In this document: piece after piece, positions 33,792-43,692 of the stretch | Layout: each line of letters opens with the position of its first letter | Position numbering within the stretch: the first letter of the stretch is position 1 | Assembly: GCA_023715865.1 (NCBI GenBank) | Contig: JAMBOW010000001.1 | Location: 1,674,001-1,738,000, forward strand | Reading direction: 5' to 3' | Length of the DNA: 64,000 nt | From: Neobacillus mesonae | Lineage (GTDB): Bacteria; Bacillota; Bacilli; Paenibacillales; Paenibacillaceae | The notes under the pieces: model-generated | Databases searched by the model: none | Told to the model about the DNA's origin: nothing | Seen by the model: the letters and a program-made list of their open reading frames with translations, nothing else | Translations under genes and position numbers: made by a program

Positions 33792-35537
33792 TTGTTTTCT
33801 GTATTAAAAAACTTAGGCTGGTATTTCAAACAAGAACGAAGGCGATATGCTGTCGGGATGCTTCTGCTCATACTCGTTGGTGTGTTGGAGCTGTTTCCTC
33901 CGCGGGTGCTTGGCATAGCAGTTGACGATATCGTCACCGGTTCAATTACTTGGTCTTCTCTGCTTACTTATATTTTCCTCATCATTGGCATGCTTGTGAT
34001 AATCTACCTCATTACATATGTATGGATGCATAAATTGTTTGGCGGAGCCAATCTGGTTGAAAAGCTGCTGCGTTCCAAATATATGGGACACCTGCTTCGA
34101 ATGACACCGCCCTTTTTTGAAAAGAACCGCACAGGCGATCTAATGGCGAAGGCGACAAATGATCTTCGTTCTGTTGCCATGACCGCAGGTTTCGGGATGC
34201 TGACCTTAACCGATTCAACAGCATACCTCGCTACGGTTCTGCTGGCCATGGGCTTTCTTGTGAGTTGGAAATTGACTCTTGCTGCGGTCCTCCCGCTTCC
34301 TTTTATCGCCATAGCTATGATGATATACGGCAAAAAGGTTCATGAACGGTACACACTTGCTCAGGATGCCTTCGGAGATATGAATGACCAAGTGCTTGAA
34401 TCCGTGGCTGGTGTCCGCGTCATTCGCGCTTACGTTCAGGAGCGTCATGATGAAAATCGTTTTAATGAGATTACAGATGATGTCTATCGCAAAAACCTCG
34501 CAGTTGCCCGACTCGACGCATTCTTTGAGCCGACCATCCGCTTATTTGTAGGTTTGAGCTACATTATTGGTCTAGGATATGGTACCTATCTCGTATTCCA
34601 AAATGAAATCACCCTGGGCGATCTCGTATCGTTTAATATGTACCTCGGAATGATGATCTGGCCGATGTTTGCTATCGGAGAATTGATCAATATTATGCAG
34701 CGTGGTAACGCCTCTTTGGACCGGGTCAACGAAACGCTGTATGTTAAGCCTGATGTACAGGATTCGGATCATCCTGTAAATGTAAATCATCCGGATCAAA
34801 TTGAAATGAAGCAATTAACTTTCCGTTATCCAACTTCGACAGTAGATAATTTGAAGAATATCAATTTGCAAATCAGGAAAGGGCAGACCCTAGGTGTTGT
34901 AGGACGTACAGGCAGCGGTAAATCGACCTTGCTCAAACAGATTCTGCATGAATACCCTTCAGGCTCAGGTGATCTCTTGATCGGGGGTACAGCCATCGAT
35001 GATATATCCAAGGATCAGCTGCACGGGTGGGTCGGTTATGTTCCTCAAGAACAGATCCTATTCTCCAAAACAGTAAGAGAAAACATCCAGTTCGGTAAAC
35101 CTGGGGCTTCGGATGAAGTTATTATGGATGCCATAAAGACTGCAGCCTTTGATGGAGACCTCGGTACATTATCAGACGGGCTTGATACGCTGGTCGGTGA
35201 AAAAGGGATTGCCCTCTCCGGCGGTCAAAAACAGCGTGTTTCACTCGCAAGGGCCTTCATTTCTGACCCGGACATCCTCATTTTGGATGATGCTCTTTCT
35301 GCGGTTGACGCCAGAACGGAAGCTCGAATTATTGAGAACATTCGTGACAAGCGTGATGGGAAAACAACATTTATTTCAACTCATCGTCTATCTGCGGTAG
35401 AGCATGCGGACCATATCGTCGTTCTTGACAACGGCATCATCACGGAGCAAGGCACGCATGAGGAGTTAATACAACAAAACGGCTGGTACCGAGAACAATA
35501 TGAACGCCAGCAAGTTGAATCTAATTTGGAAGGTTAA
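33792..35537 (+). CDS. bmrC: Heterodimeric multidrug ABC exporter, BmrC-like half
   Basis: 581-residue half-transporter with six membrane helices (1-300) fused to an ATPase domain. Walker A is GRTGSGKST (about 375), the signature is LSGGQKQR, and Walker B is LILDDALSA. The catalytic Glu is replaced by Asp, as in the degenerate half of BmrC/BmrD. The H-loop STHRLSAV is normal. It pumps drugs or lipophilic compounds out with its partner. It starts with TTG behind AAGGAAGGG. Its expression should depend on read-through of the attenuator. Confidence 0.9.
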   Translation: MFSVLKNLGWYFKQERRRYAVGMLLLILVGVLELFPPRVLGIAVDDIVTGSITWSSLLTYIFLIIGMLVIIYLITYVWMHKLFGGANLVEKLLRSKYMGHLLRMTPPFFEKNRTGDLMAKATNDLRSVAMTAGFGMLTLTDSTAYLATVLLAMGFLVSWKLTLAAVLPLPFIAIAMMIYGKKVHERYTLAQDAFGDMNDQVLESVAGVRVIRAYVQERHDENRFNEITDDVYRKNLAVARLDAFFEPTIRLFVGLSYIIGLGYGTYLVFQNEITLGDLVSFNMYLGMMIWPMFAIGELINIMQRGNASLDRVNETLYVKPDVQDSDHPVNVNHPDQIEMKQLTFRYPTSTVDNLKNINLQIRKGQTLGVVGRTGSGKSTLLKQILHEYPSGSGDLLIGGTAIDDISKDQLHGWVGYVPQEQILFSKTVRENIQFGKPGASDEVIMDAIKTAAFDGDLGTLSDGLDTLVGEKGIALSGGQKQRVSLARAFISDPDILILDDALSAVDARTEARIIENIRDKRDGKTTFISTHRLSAVEHADHIVVLDNGIITEQGTHEELIQQNGWYREQYERQQVESNLEG

Positions 35538-35553
35538 GGAGGTGACTGATCCT

Positions 35554-37623
35554 ATGAAAAAAAGCGTAGCAAAACGACTGTACGAATATGCTCTTAAATC
35601 AAAAGGAACTTTTATTGCAGCTCTAATCATGCTCTCCATCGGGGTAGCAGCAGATCTAGCCGGACCCTTCATTGCCAAAAACATGATCGATAACCATGTG
35701 CTTGCCATTGAAAAGCCTTATTACGAAGCAGAACCAGGTGAAGAAACCGTCTCTTATAATGGACAGTATTATAAGCGCTCTGACAGGTTTGAAGAAGGCG
35801 AGTTTCGTGGAGATGAAATACGTGTACTGCAGAGCGGACGTTCCTTCTACTTTGTTGATGATGTGGTCACCATCGAAGGAGGAGAACGATCGTACTCGAA
35901 CGGTGAGCTGACAATCACAAGAGGTGAGGAAACCGCGACATATGAAGCAGCCCCGCTCAGTGCTGGTGAGCTGTTTGCATTTTACAAACCGGAACTGCCC
36001 GGGATTTACAAGCTCATCGGTCTCTATTTTGTATTCCTAGTCATTGCCATTGTAATGGAATTCGGAAAAACATACTGGCTGCAATCCTCTGCAAACAAAG
36101 TCATTCAAGGACTTCGCAGAGATGTATATGCCCATATGCAAAGACTTCCTGTTCATTTCTTTGATAATTTGCCGGCCGGTAAAGTCGTTTCCCGAATCAC
36201 TAACGATACGGAAGCCGTCAAAGATTTGTTCGTGGCCGTACTCTCCAACTTCTTCTCAGGAATCATCAACATGATCGGGGTCTATATTGCCCTGTTCATC
36301 CTGGATGTAAGGCTGGGACTCATCTCATTGTTTGTTGTTCCGCTTCTCATTGCCTGGATCGTGCTGTACCGGAAATTTGCGACCAAATACAATACGGTCA
36401 TCCGCTCCAGATTGAGTGAAATTAACGCGATGATCAATGAATCCATACAAGGGATGTCGATTATCCGTATTTTCCGTCGCGAGAAGAAAACGTATGACGA
36501 ATTCGAGGCCTTAAACCAAGATTATATGAAGCACCAGAACAAAATGCTGAATCTGAATGCTTTCACCTCTCATAATCTAGTCAATGTGCTGCGGAATTTG
36601 GCTTTTGCCATCATCCTGCTTTATTTCGGTGCAGGCGCCATTGACGGTACGAGTATTATTTCGCTTGGTGTGCTTTACGCATTTGTTGATGTTCTCGGCC
36701 GTCTCTTTCAACCGATTACAGGGATGGTCAATCAACTCGCCAACCTTGACTCCTCCATGGTATCAGCTGGCCGTGTCTTTGAGCTGATGGACGAAAAAGG
36801 AGAAGAAGTAACTGACGGCTCTATGCCGAGATACCTGGGTAACGTTGAATTTAAAGATGTATCCTTTGCCTACAAAAGAGATTATGTGCTTAAAAACATA
36901 TCCTTTGAAGCGAAACAAGGCCAAACGGTAGCCCTCGTCGGCCACACTGGATCAGGGAAAAGCTCCATCATTAACCTGTTGTTCCGGTTCTATGATCCGC
37001 AGAAGGGAACCATCACTATTGACGGCCAGAACGTTCAAGATATTCCCAAGCAATGGCTGCGTGAGCATATGGGGATTGTCCTGCAGGATCCTTATCTATT
37101 TACAGGGACGATCGCTTCCAACGTTAGTCTTGGCGACAAAAAAATCTCCAGGGAAACCATCGTTAAAGCATTGCAGGATGTCGGTGCTGAGCAGCTTCTT
37201 GCTCACTTGCCGCAAGGATTTGATGAACCTGTGGTCGAAAAGGGAAGTACATTGTCTGCCGGACAACGCCAATTAATCTCTTTCGCCCGGGCTCTTGCGT
37301 ATGATCCAGCTATTCTTATTCTTGATGAGGCAACGGCAAATATTGATACCGAAACCGAGGCGCTCATCCAAAACGCGCTTGAAGTGCTCAAAAAAGGAAG
37401 AACTACCTTCATTATCGCTCACCGTTTGTCTACCATCCGCAGTGCAGACCAAATTCTGGTGCTGCATAAAGGCGAAATTGTAGAGCGCGGCAATCATGAC
37501 GAGCTCATGGCAAAGGGCGGTCGTTATTACCAGATGTATCAGCTTCAGCATGGTACATCTGCTGCAAACGAAGGTCCTCCTTCAATAGCCAGCAGTGTCG
37601 CCGGTGCAATCGGGCAAGCTTAA
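35554..37623 (+). CDS. bmrD: Heterodimeric multidrug ABC exporter, BmrD-like half
   Basis: 689-residue half-transporter, longer than its partner because of an insertion of about 90 residues after the first helix (roughly 45-140, rich in Glu and Tyr), as in YheH/BmrD. It has an intact Walker A (GHTGSGKSS) and Walker B ILILDEATA with the catalytic Glu, but a changed signature LSAGQ instead of LSGGQ. The heterodimer therefore has one canonical and one degenerate ATP site. GGAGGTGA lies eight bases before the ATG, only 16 bases after the first gene. Confidence 0.92.
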   Translation: MKKSVAKRLYEYALKSKGTFIAALIMLSIGVAADLAGPFIAKNMIDNHVLAIEKPYYEAEPGEETVSYNGQYYKRSDRFEEGEFRGDEIRVLQSGRSFYFVDDVVTIEGGERSYSNGELTITRGEETATYEAAPLSAGELFAFYKPELPGIYKLIGLYFVFLVIAIVMEFGKTYWLQSSANKVIQGLRRDVYAHMQRLPVHFFDNLPAGKVVSRITNDTEAVKDLFVAVLSNFFSGIINMIGVYIALFILDVRLGLISLFVVPLLIAWIVLYRKFATKYNTVIRSRLSEINAMINESIQGMSIIRIFRREKKTYDEFEALNQDYMKHQNKMLNLNAFTSHNLVNVLRNLAFAIILLYFGAGAIDGTSIISLGVLYAFVDVLGRLFQPITGMVNQLANLDSSMVSAGRVFELMDEKGEEVTDGSMPRYLGNVEFKDVSFAYKRDYVLKNISFEAKQGQTVALVGHTGSGKSSIINLLFRFYDPQKGTITIDGQNVQDIPKQWLREHMGIVLQDPYLFTGTIASNVSLGDKKISRETIVKALQDVGAEQLLAHLPQGFDEPVVEKGSTLSAGQRQLISFARALAYDPAILILDEATANIDTETEALIQNALEVLKKGRTTFIIAHRLSTIRSADQILVLHKGEIVERGNHDELMAKGGRYYQMYQLQHGTSAANEGPPSIASSVAGAIGQA

Positions 37624-37636
37624 ATAAAAATACGCT

Positions 37637-37688
37637 AACCAATAAGACACCCTTCTTGCTTGACCGCAGGAAGGGTGTCTTATTGGTT
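37637..37688. terminator. Strong bidirectional terminator (19-bp perfect stem)
   Basis: The arms at 37637-37655 and 37670-37688 (core AAGACACCC/GGGTGTCTT) pair perfectly. It separates the exporter operon from the convergent YdcF gene. Confidence 0.9.
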
Positions 37689-37690
37689 CT

Positions 37691-38317
37691 TCATTTAAAG
37701 ATGTTCACAATCCGGTATCCCATAAGCAAAAAAGTTTCTCTTAACAAAAAAGGAATCTGCGTTCTCAAACTTTGATATTTCGAAGTTTCAGTAGGAGAGG
37801 ATACAACGTTCATCTCTAGCTCGCGCGCTAATACTACTGCCCGCTTCATATGAAGTGGATCACTCACGAGCGTATAAGAATCAATATTGTATGCATCGCC
37901 TATTTTCTTTGCTTCGGACAGGTTCTCCTCTGTTATATGAGACAAAACCTCTATGTATATATCATCTACAAGAACCCCATGCTGTACAGCGTATTGTCTG
38001 CCCACTTCCGATTCACTGGAACTTTCAGGGTCTCCCCTTCCTCCTGTGAAAATAATGGAATGAACATCACCGGATTTATACAATTGAATGGCATGATCAA
38101 TACGAGACTTAAATACGGGTGATGGTGAGTCTCCGTATACAGCCGCCCCTAATACGACAGCTGCATCCCCCTGTCTTCTCTCATCCAGCTTGCTGAAGGA
38201 TACAATATCCGACATTGTCATAGCAAACCAAACTATTAAGAATCCCAGGACAGAAACGACAACGTAAAACCAGCGTTTACGTTTCCTATTACTATTACGA
38301 ATCAGAGTCTTCATCAT
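37691..38317 (-). CDS. YdcF/SanA family (DUF218) protein
   Basis: 208 residues. A membrane anchor at about 16-35 is followed by a DUF218 domain: AAVVLGAAVYGDSPSPVFKSRIDHAIQLY, FTGGRGD, SEVGRQYAV, SLTEENLSEAKKI-like, VSDPLHMKRAVVLARE. Relatives (SanA, ElyC) affect the cell envelope and its permeability. It overlaps the end of the HEPN-like gene by 23 bases and lacks a strong ribosome binding site, which suggests coupled translation. Confidence 0.88.
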   Translation of the reverse strand: MMKTLIRNSNRKRKRWFYVVVSVLGFLIVWFAMTMSDIVSFSKLDERRQGDAAVVLGAAVYGDSPSPVFKSRIDHAIQLYKSGDVHSIIFTGGRGDPESSSESEVGRQYAVQHGVLVDDIYIEVLSHITEENLSEAKKIGDAYNIDSYTLVSDPLHMKRAVVLARELEMNVVSSPTETSKYQSLRTQIPFLLRETFLLMGYRIVNIFK

Positions 38318-38789
38318 TGAGGTCTTGATCGATATCCTCTTCCTCCAGCTCGAGCTCGTTCAGAAGCTCTCTCGTATAATACAGCAGCTTCTGCTCCAAA
38401 TTTTGCGCCTGATCCTTAAACTCAATCAGCTCTTCGATCATCTGGCTTCGACCTTCACTGGTGAACGTCTCCAGGATCCGCTCCTTGAAATAATCATGCA
38501 CAATATAATTTCGTTTCTTCCAAATATTGTTGAGAAGGGCACTTTCCTCCTCTGTAAAGGCAAAATTATGCTGTATTTCATGTACGAGTTGTCCGAGAGA
38601 ATTACCAAGCTTCTTATAGTATAACGAGGTGAGTTCCTCCTCGGGACTGATCTTTCCTTGCGTCAGCTTCATAAGCACCAGCAAATTGACGAGTTGTTGT
38701 TCTAAAGCCTGTGAGTAATATACCGCCAAACCGTAATAAGAGAACAATTCCTTGGAATGTTCACTTTCCAGCAGCCGATGCTCCTGCAT
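38295..38789 (-). CDS. HEPN-like hypothetical protein
   Basis: 164-residue all-helical acidic protein. The segment NNIWKKRNYIVHDYF contains RNYIVH, the Rx4H pattern of HEPN-domain proteins, many of which are RNases in toxin-antitoxin or antiviral systems. The preceding helix (YYSQALEQQLVNLLVLMKL) fits the HEPN bundle. The C-terminus is a highly acidic tail (ELEEEDIDQDLNDEDSDS). No MNT-type nucleotidyltransferase antitoxin is adjacent. It overlaps the YdcF gene. AAGGAGAG precedes the start. Confidence 0.6.
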   Translation of the reverse strand: MQEHRLLESEHSKELFSYYGLAVYYSQALEQQLVNLLVLMKLTQGKISPEEELTSLYYKKLGNSLGQLVHEIQHNFAFTEEESALLNNIWKKRNYIVHDYFKERILETFTSEGRSQMIEELIEFKDQAQNLEQKLLYYTRELLNELELEEEDIDQDLNDEDSDS

Positions 38790-38872
38790 ACCATTGTCTC
38801 TCCTTTATGCTTTCATACATTTATGTTACTCGGAAAGCTATGGAAAGATCAACCAAAATCTATCAAATGAGA

Positions 38873-40642
38873 TCAAATATCGTTCTTTCTTTGGATCGGA
38901 ATCGTAATTAGAATATGGGTTCCTATCCCCGGCTTACTAAATATGGATACCCCATATTCGTCTCCAAAAGACAACTGAATCCGCTGGTGCACATTAAGTA
39001 TACCGTAGCCTTTTTGACGCCCCTCCTGTGTTTGAAGGAGCATAGACGAACGATCTGGCTTCATGCCGACACCGTCATCTATGATCTGGAAGATCATATG
39101 ATCGCCCCTTCTTTCTCCAACAATCCGAATGTAGATTCTGTCACCGACCCATGCGTGCTCAAGTGAATTTTCAATAAACGGCTGAATGATGAGCTTGATT
39201 GTCATGTTTCTTAATATATCCAGGTCCACCACGAAATCAACATCGAGCCGATCACCGTACTTCACCTTCTGAATATCCAGGTACGCCTTTACCTGTTCAA
39301 GCTCATGATATACGGATATCATCGTTCTTCCGTCATTTAAGGTCAGTCTATAAAACTTAGCCAAATTCATAATCATTTGATGCTGCTGCTCGACCCGGCC
39401 AAACTTAGCCAATCGGCTGATCGAGGACAGGGTATTATATAAAAAATGCGGGTTAATCTGGGCTTGCAGCGATTCCAGCTCAGCCTGCTTCTTTTTCAAA
39501 TTGGTTTCATACACCTCTTCAATTAAATGCTCAGTCTGCTCGCCCATTTTATTAAGGGCATTCGCAATTATGGAAAACTCATCGTTTCCTTTGTAATGAA
39601 TTCTTTTATGAAAGTCTCCCTGCTGAAACATGGTCAGTACAGAGATGACTTTAGCAAAGCGCTTGGAAATAAATCTAGAAATGTACCAGGCTACCGCACT
39701 GATTAATGCGATAAATAATAAACAAATGAGTAAGGTCGTGCGATTCACTTTTTGAACACCTATATCAAGCAAGTCTTGGGGAACATAAGCATTCATCGTC
39801 CAGCCCAGTTCCGGTATTTGTTCCTCAATTAATAAATTGCCTGATCTGCTTTCATACGTGTCCGTACTCTGTCCATTGATGACAGCTTCACTTGAAGTGA
39901 ACATTTTTCGTCCATTTTGATCCACAACCTGCAGCACACTTCCGGGACCGATTTTGTTGTAATCCAGACTTTCAAATAATTCAGAGATATAGACGCTTCC
40001 ACGCATAAATCCAATCTCCTTGAGATTGAGGGGATCCATCGTATTAACTAATCGGCGCAAAAGGGAGATCCGCCCCCACTTGTCGTCATCGTCAACCTGA
40101 GCCCAACGCTGTGTTTTGCCATACTCTTCATGCGGGAAGTCCGTATACCAGCTTTCCTCTTGAATTCGGTCGATATGGTATACATCGAAATACTTCTGTT
40201 TAACGCTGAGCATATCTATTTCTCCGGAGTCATAATAAATTTCAGGCAGGGTCATGTCCCTCAGATACACAGACAGCCATAACTTTTGATTAGTCGACTC
40301 CACCGCTTGTCTGAACTTAGGAAGAAGGATCGTAGACGTCGTTTCGTAACTGATCCAGCCTTCTTCATAACGCATTAGATTTAATGCCAGTGTCTCATCA
40401 TAATAGAGCATATCTGCAATTCTTTCCGTGTCCTCCAGCTTGTACCTCACATTGTCTCTCATTTGAGACAATGTACCTTGCAGATTATTTCGGGTTTGTG
40501 TAAGCATAGACTCCACCAAAATTGCATTTGCCGTGTAGCCGAGAATAACAACCGGTAGAATAATGAGAATTAAATATGAAATAAGCAGTTTAAAGCCGAA
40601 CGGCAGAAACTTCGGCTGATGTTGGGTAATATGTTTATACAT
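38873..40642 (-). CDS. YesM-type sensor histidine kinase (second locus)
   Basis: 589-residue membrane sensor. Helices at about 18-38 and 300-320 enclose a Cache-type extracellular domain. HAMP, the phospho-acceptor box QINPHFLYNTLSSISRLA, and HATPase motifs (ENSLEHAWVGDRIYI; IIDDGVGMKPDRSS; GYGILNVHQRIQLSFG) follow. It is encoded after its response regulator, the reverse of the first locus. GGAGC lies before the ATG. Confidence 0.93.
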   Translation of the reverse strand: MYKHITQHQPKFLPFGFKLLISYLILIILPVVILGYTANAILVESMLTQTRNNLQGTLSQMRDNVRYKLEDTERIADMLYYDETLALNLMRYEEGWISYETTSTILLPKFRQAVESTNQKLWLSVYLRDMTLPEIYYDSGEIDMLSVKQKYFDVYHIDRIQEESWYTDFPHEEYGKTQRWAQVDDDDKWGRISLLRRLVNTMDPLNLKEIGFMRGSVYISELFESLDYNKIGPGSVLQVVDQNGRKMFTSSEAVINGQSTDTYESRSGNLLIEEQIPELGWTMNAYVPQDLLDIGVQKVNRTTLLICLLFIALISAVAWYISRFISKRFAKVISVLTMFQQGDFHKRIHYKGNDEFSIIANALNKMGEQTEHLIEEVYETNLKKKQAELESLQAQINPHFLYNTLSSISRLAKFGRVEQQHQMIMNLAKFYRLTLNDGRTMISVYHELEQVKAYLDIQKVKYGDRLDVDFVVDLDILRNMTIKLIIQPFIENSLEHAWVGDRIYIRIVGERRGDHMIFQIIDDGVGMKPDRSSMLLQTQEGRQKGYGILNVHQRIQLSFGDEYGVSIFSKPGIGTHILITIPIQRKNDI

Positions 40643-40662
40643 CTCAACTGCTCCGATCCTGA

Positions 40663-41826
40663 TTAGGCTTTTCGACGATACTCAATAGGGGTCATTCCAA
40701 ATGTTTCTTTAAACTGCTTGCTAAAATAGGGCAAATAGCGGTACCCAACTCGATCTGCCACTTCATAAACCTTCATTTTTGGATCTTTGAGCAGGCTGCG
40801 CGCTTTTTCCATTCTCATATTCATGATGTATTCATTGTAGCTTTTTCCGGTTTCCTCCTTAAAAATAGCTCCTAAATAATTGGGTGAGAAACACAGCTCA
40901 TCTGCAACCTCGCGCAAAGTAACATTTAAATGCAGGTGTTCCTCTACGTATGCAAGCATTTGGCTAACGACCTTGGCATGTTTTTTATGCTTTAATTTCG
41001 GATGATTGCTTATGTCGAATAGGCCCAGCAAATGACTGGTCAGCCATGATATCAGTTCTTCGAGCGACTTCTTGCTCTTGATCATTTCGACATCACCTTC
41101 TCCCAGCGGAATAAATCCCTCCGGATATGCCAGCTTTGTACGCATATAGAAATCTATCTTAATCAGCAGGGAGAGGACCGTGAAATGAAGCTGAGATATC
41201 AAATTCAATTTATGGACCGGCTCCATGAGATAGACAATTTGCTCACGAACAAGCTCTTTGTCATGTGCAAGGAGATATGTAATTAATAGATCCAGCGGCT
41301 TGCCAAAAAAGACTTCCTCACCATCTGTGTCTAGGTGGGATAATGCCGGATGGTGATCGCTTAGCTTGAAGCGTTTGCCCATGAAATAGGATTCTATCGA
41401 TTCTAAAGCCGCCTGGCTGAACACATTGTCCAATTCAATCCGCTTATTCTGATCATCTAGCTCCATCGTAATTTTTTGCAGTACCGAAATGAGCTCCATG
41501 TCATCCATCGGCTTAAGTACGTAGCTATAGGCATGCAGCGATAATGCTTCCTTCACGTAATGAAAATCCTGATATCCACTCACAAAAATAAGCTTGAGCT
41601 CTTTATTCCATGTTAAGGCGGCTCGTGCTAATTCGATTCCAGACATGCCCGGCATGTGAACATCAGACACTAATATGTCCACTGGATAATTTTTAATGAC
41701 TTCCAAACCGTCAAAGCCATTGTTTACAGCATTGACGAGTTTCAGCCCCAGCTCCTCCCAAGGGATAAACTCTCGCATTCCTTCCAAATCTAAAATTTCA
41801 TCGTCAGCTATAAGCACTTTATACAA
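40663..41826 (-). CDS. YesN-type response regulator (second locus)
   Basis: 387 residues. The receiver domain (VLIADDEILDLEGMREFI; phospho-Asp in DILVSDVHMPGMSG) and C-terminal AraC DNA-binding domain (LREVADELCFSPNYLGAIFKEETGKSYNEYIMNMRMEKARSLL; PYFSKQFKETFGMTPIEYR) are clear. The linker is shorter than in the first locus. TTG at 41826 is chosen because GGGAG lies eight bases upstream. The GTG nine bases earlier is part of that site. It is followed by the sensor kinase 20 bases later. Confidence 0.92.
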   Translation of the reverse strand: MYKVLIADDEILDLEGMREFIPWEELGLKLVNAVNNGFDGLEVIKNYPVDILVSDVHMPGMSGIELARAALTWNKELKLIFVSGYQDFHYVKEALSLHAYSYVLKPMDDMELISVLQKITMELDDQNKRIELDNVFSQAALESIESYFMGKRFKLSDHHPALSHLDTDGEEVFFGKPLDLLITYLLAHDKELVREQIVYLMEPVHKLNLISQLHFTVLSLLIKIDFYMRTKLAYPEGFIPLGEGDVEMIKSKKSLEELISWLTSHLLGLFDISNHPKLKHKKHAKVVSQMLAYVEEHLHLNVTLREVADELCFSPNYLGAIFKEETGKSYNEYIMNMRMEKARSLLKDPKMKVYEVADRVGYRYLPYFSKQFKETFGMTPIEYRRKA

Positions 41827-41947
41827 GTTGACCACTCCCTGACTTGAAAATAGAGAAAAATGATAAACGCGGCTGCACCGTCCGCAATAGGAACGGCGCT
41901 CACGTTTACCATTATTATACAGGCGAAATCAACTGCAGCGAAGCAAA

Positions 41948-43621
41948 TTATTGACCGCTTAGCTGGGCTTTATTTTCCTGCCACTTTTGCGTTTTGAAGG
42001 CAAGCAATTTGTCATATCCAACTGCTGCTGCTTCCTCTTGTGCTTGATCAAGAATTGCCAGTACTTCTTCATCGTTTTTCGCATAAAGGGCTTTTGCTCT
42101 GGCTTCATTGAAGATTTCGTTTACCTGCTGCTGAATAATGCCTTCCTCAGATTCAGGAAGCGGTGCTAGATTAATGAATTCTGTTGCATTGTATTGTGTT
42201 TTCCAAGTGATTTCCGATTGATATCTCGTTTCCCAGTTCTGCTCTTCCGGATCCAGTGTTTGTTCAAATTTCATTTTAGAATTATCTACAAACACTGTAT
42301 TTCCGTTCCACTGCAGATTAACGGTAGCATCCATCATCTTGGAACGACCCTCTACATCCGTTACGAATGCTTCTGTAAACTGAGGGGAGCCTTCTTCATC
42401 TGTCCCATCCCAGTAGATGCCTTCTGGTCCCCACATCAGAACACGCTGTCCTTCGGGACCTGTGTACCAGTCAAGGAAGGCAAAGATTTTTTCAGGATCT
42501 TCGGCACTTTTCGTAATTACACTTACGTTCCAGCCAAGGCTGTTGTAAGTTCCCGTCCAAATTTTGTTCTTGTCGAGGCCTTCCTTATGAACCGGCCATA
42601 TCATGAAATATCCATCATTCGGATCCTTCTTCTTCAGCTCCGTATCACCGACAGAGCCATATTCCGTAGGACTGGCACCTGCCGCCACAGCAACGCGGCC
42701 TGTGTAGACTTTCTCCTTAATTTGATCCTTAGTTTGTGTGAGCGCATCCTGTGCCATCAGCTTTTCACGGAACAGCTTGCTCGCGTACTGGGTAGCTTCT
42801 CTGAACACTGGGTCAAGGAAAATGGACGTCAGCTGCTCGCCTTCAGGAACTGCTCTTTGGCTGACAAACACCGGCGGACGATCCTCACCAAATGCACCAT
42901 ACAAGACATCCAGACCCTGACCGTCTACTGCGAGATCCGGCTCAAACGGAATGACATTTGGATATTTCCCCTTCACTTGTACCAAATAATTGTATAAATC
43001 TTCCGTAGTCTCAAGCTTCGGTTCGCCTAGCTCAGTATAGATTTTTTTGTTTACGATATAGCCAGCGTTGCCGTTTGGCTGGGAGGTATACCAGTTCGGG
43101 AACTGATAGAGCTTGCCATCGCTTGAGCGAAGCATATTCAGCGTCTCTTCTCCCGCCCATTCCTTCAAATTCGGATACTTATCAAGATAATCATCAAAAG
43201 GAACAAGCGCACCTGCTGCACGAAGCCGCTCAACGTCTGCACCGCGATCCGACCAGATAACATCGGGAAGCTCGGAGGAGGCTATCATTGTATTCAGCTT
43301 CTGGGCTGCATTACCACCTGAATTGATGGCTGTAATGTCAACATTTTTATTTTCTTTGATCCACTTGCTCGATTCGTCACCACCCCATTGCGGCATGGTA
43401 TACCAGTCATAGTTACCATAGAAGGAAAAGTTAAGCGCTTCTGACCCAAGCTCAAAGGCTGCTGGCTTGGTTTCTTCATTTGTCGTCTGAGGAGCCGGAG
43501 CCTCCTCTGGAGTAGCTGTTGTTCCCCCGCTGCCACCGCTAGAACAGCCGGCAATTCCAATCACTGAGGCAAGCATTACAGTTAACATACTGCTCGTTGC
43601 TTTCTTTTTGCTCTTCCACAT
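41948..43621 (-). CDS. Extracellular solute-binding lipoprotein (second locus)
   Basis: 557-residue sugar-binding lipoprotein. The signal peptide ends at the lipobox IAGC (Cys26), and a Gly/Thr/Pro/Glu-rich spacer follows. The mature protein has the LplA-type fold (LNTMIASSELPDVIWSDRGADVERLRAAGALVPFDDYLDKYPNL). It is only distantly like the binding protein of the first locus, so a different sugar is likely. AGGGAGG precedes the ATG. A small AAAGCC/GGCTTT hairpin before the gene (43671-43687) may protect the abundant binding-protein mRNA. Confidence 0.92.
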   Translation of the reverse strand: MWKSKKKATSSMLTVMLASVIGIAGCSSGGSGGTTATPEEAPAPQTTNEETKPAAFELGSEALNFSFYGNYDWYTMPQWGGDESSKWIKENKNVDITAINSGGNAAQKLNTMIASSELPDVIWSDRGADVERLRAAGALVPFDDYLDKYPNLKEWAGEETLNMLRSSDGKLYQFPNWYTSQPNGNAGYIVNKKIYTELGEPKLETTEDLYNYLVQVKGKYPNVIPFEPDLAVDGQGLDVLYGAFGEDRPPVFVSQRAVPEGEQLTSIFLDPVFREATQYASKLFREKLMAQDALTQTKDQIKEKVYTGRVAVAAGASPTEYGSVGDTELKKKDPNDGYFMIWPVHKEGLDKNKIWTGTYNSLGWNVSVITKSAEDPEKIFAFLDWYTGPEGQRVLMWGPEGIYWDGTDEEGSPQFTEAFVTDVEGRSKMMDATVNLQWNGNTVFVDNSKMKFEQTLDPEEQNWETRYQSEITWKTQYNATEFINLAPLPESEEGIIQQQVNEIFNEARAKALYAKNDEEVLAILDQAQEEAAAVGYDKLLAFKTQKWQENKAQLSGQ

Positions 43622-43692
43622 TTTTTGATAACCCTCCCTTATTTACTTTTAGCAGTTCAATCTATGGTTCAAAGCCTCTGGGCTTTAAACAC

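Noticed and set aside
41863-41910. Imperfect hairpin between the second binding-protein gene and its response regulator
   Set aside because: TAAACG/CGTTTA with broken inner pairs and no T run. Too weak to call a terminator.
42194-42997. 267-codon plus-strand open frame
   Set aside because: Antisense to the second solute-binding protein gene, with low-quality composition and no start signal.
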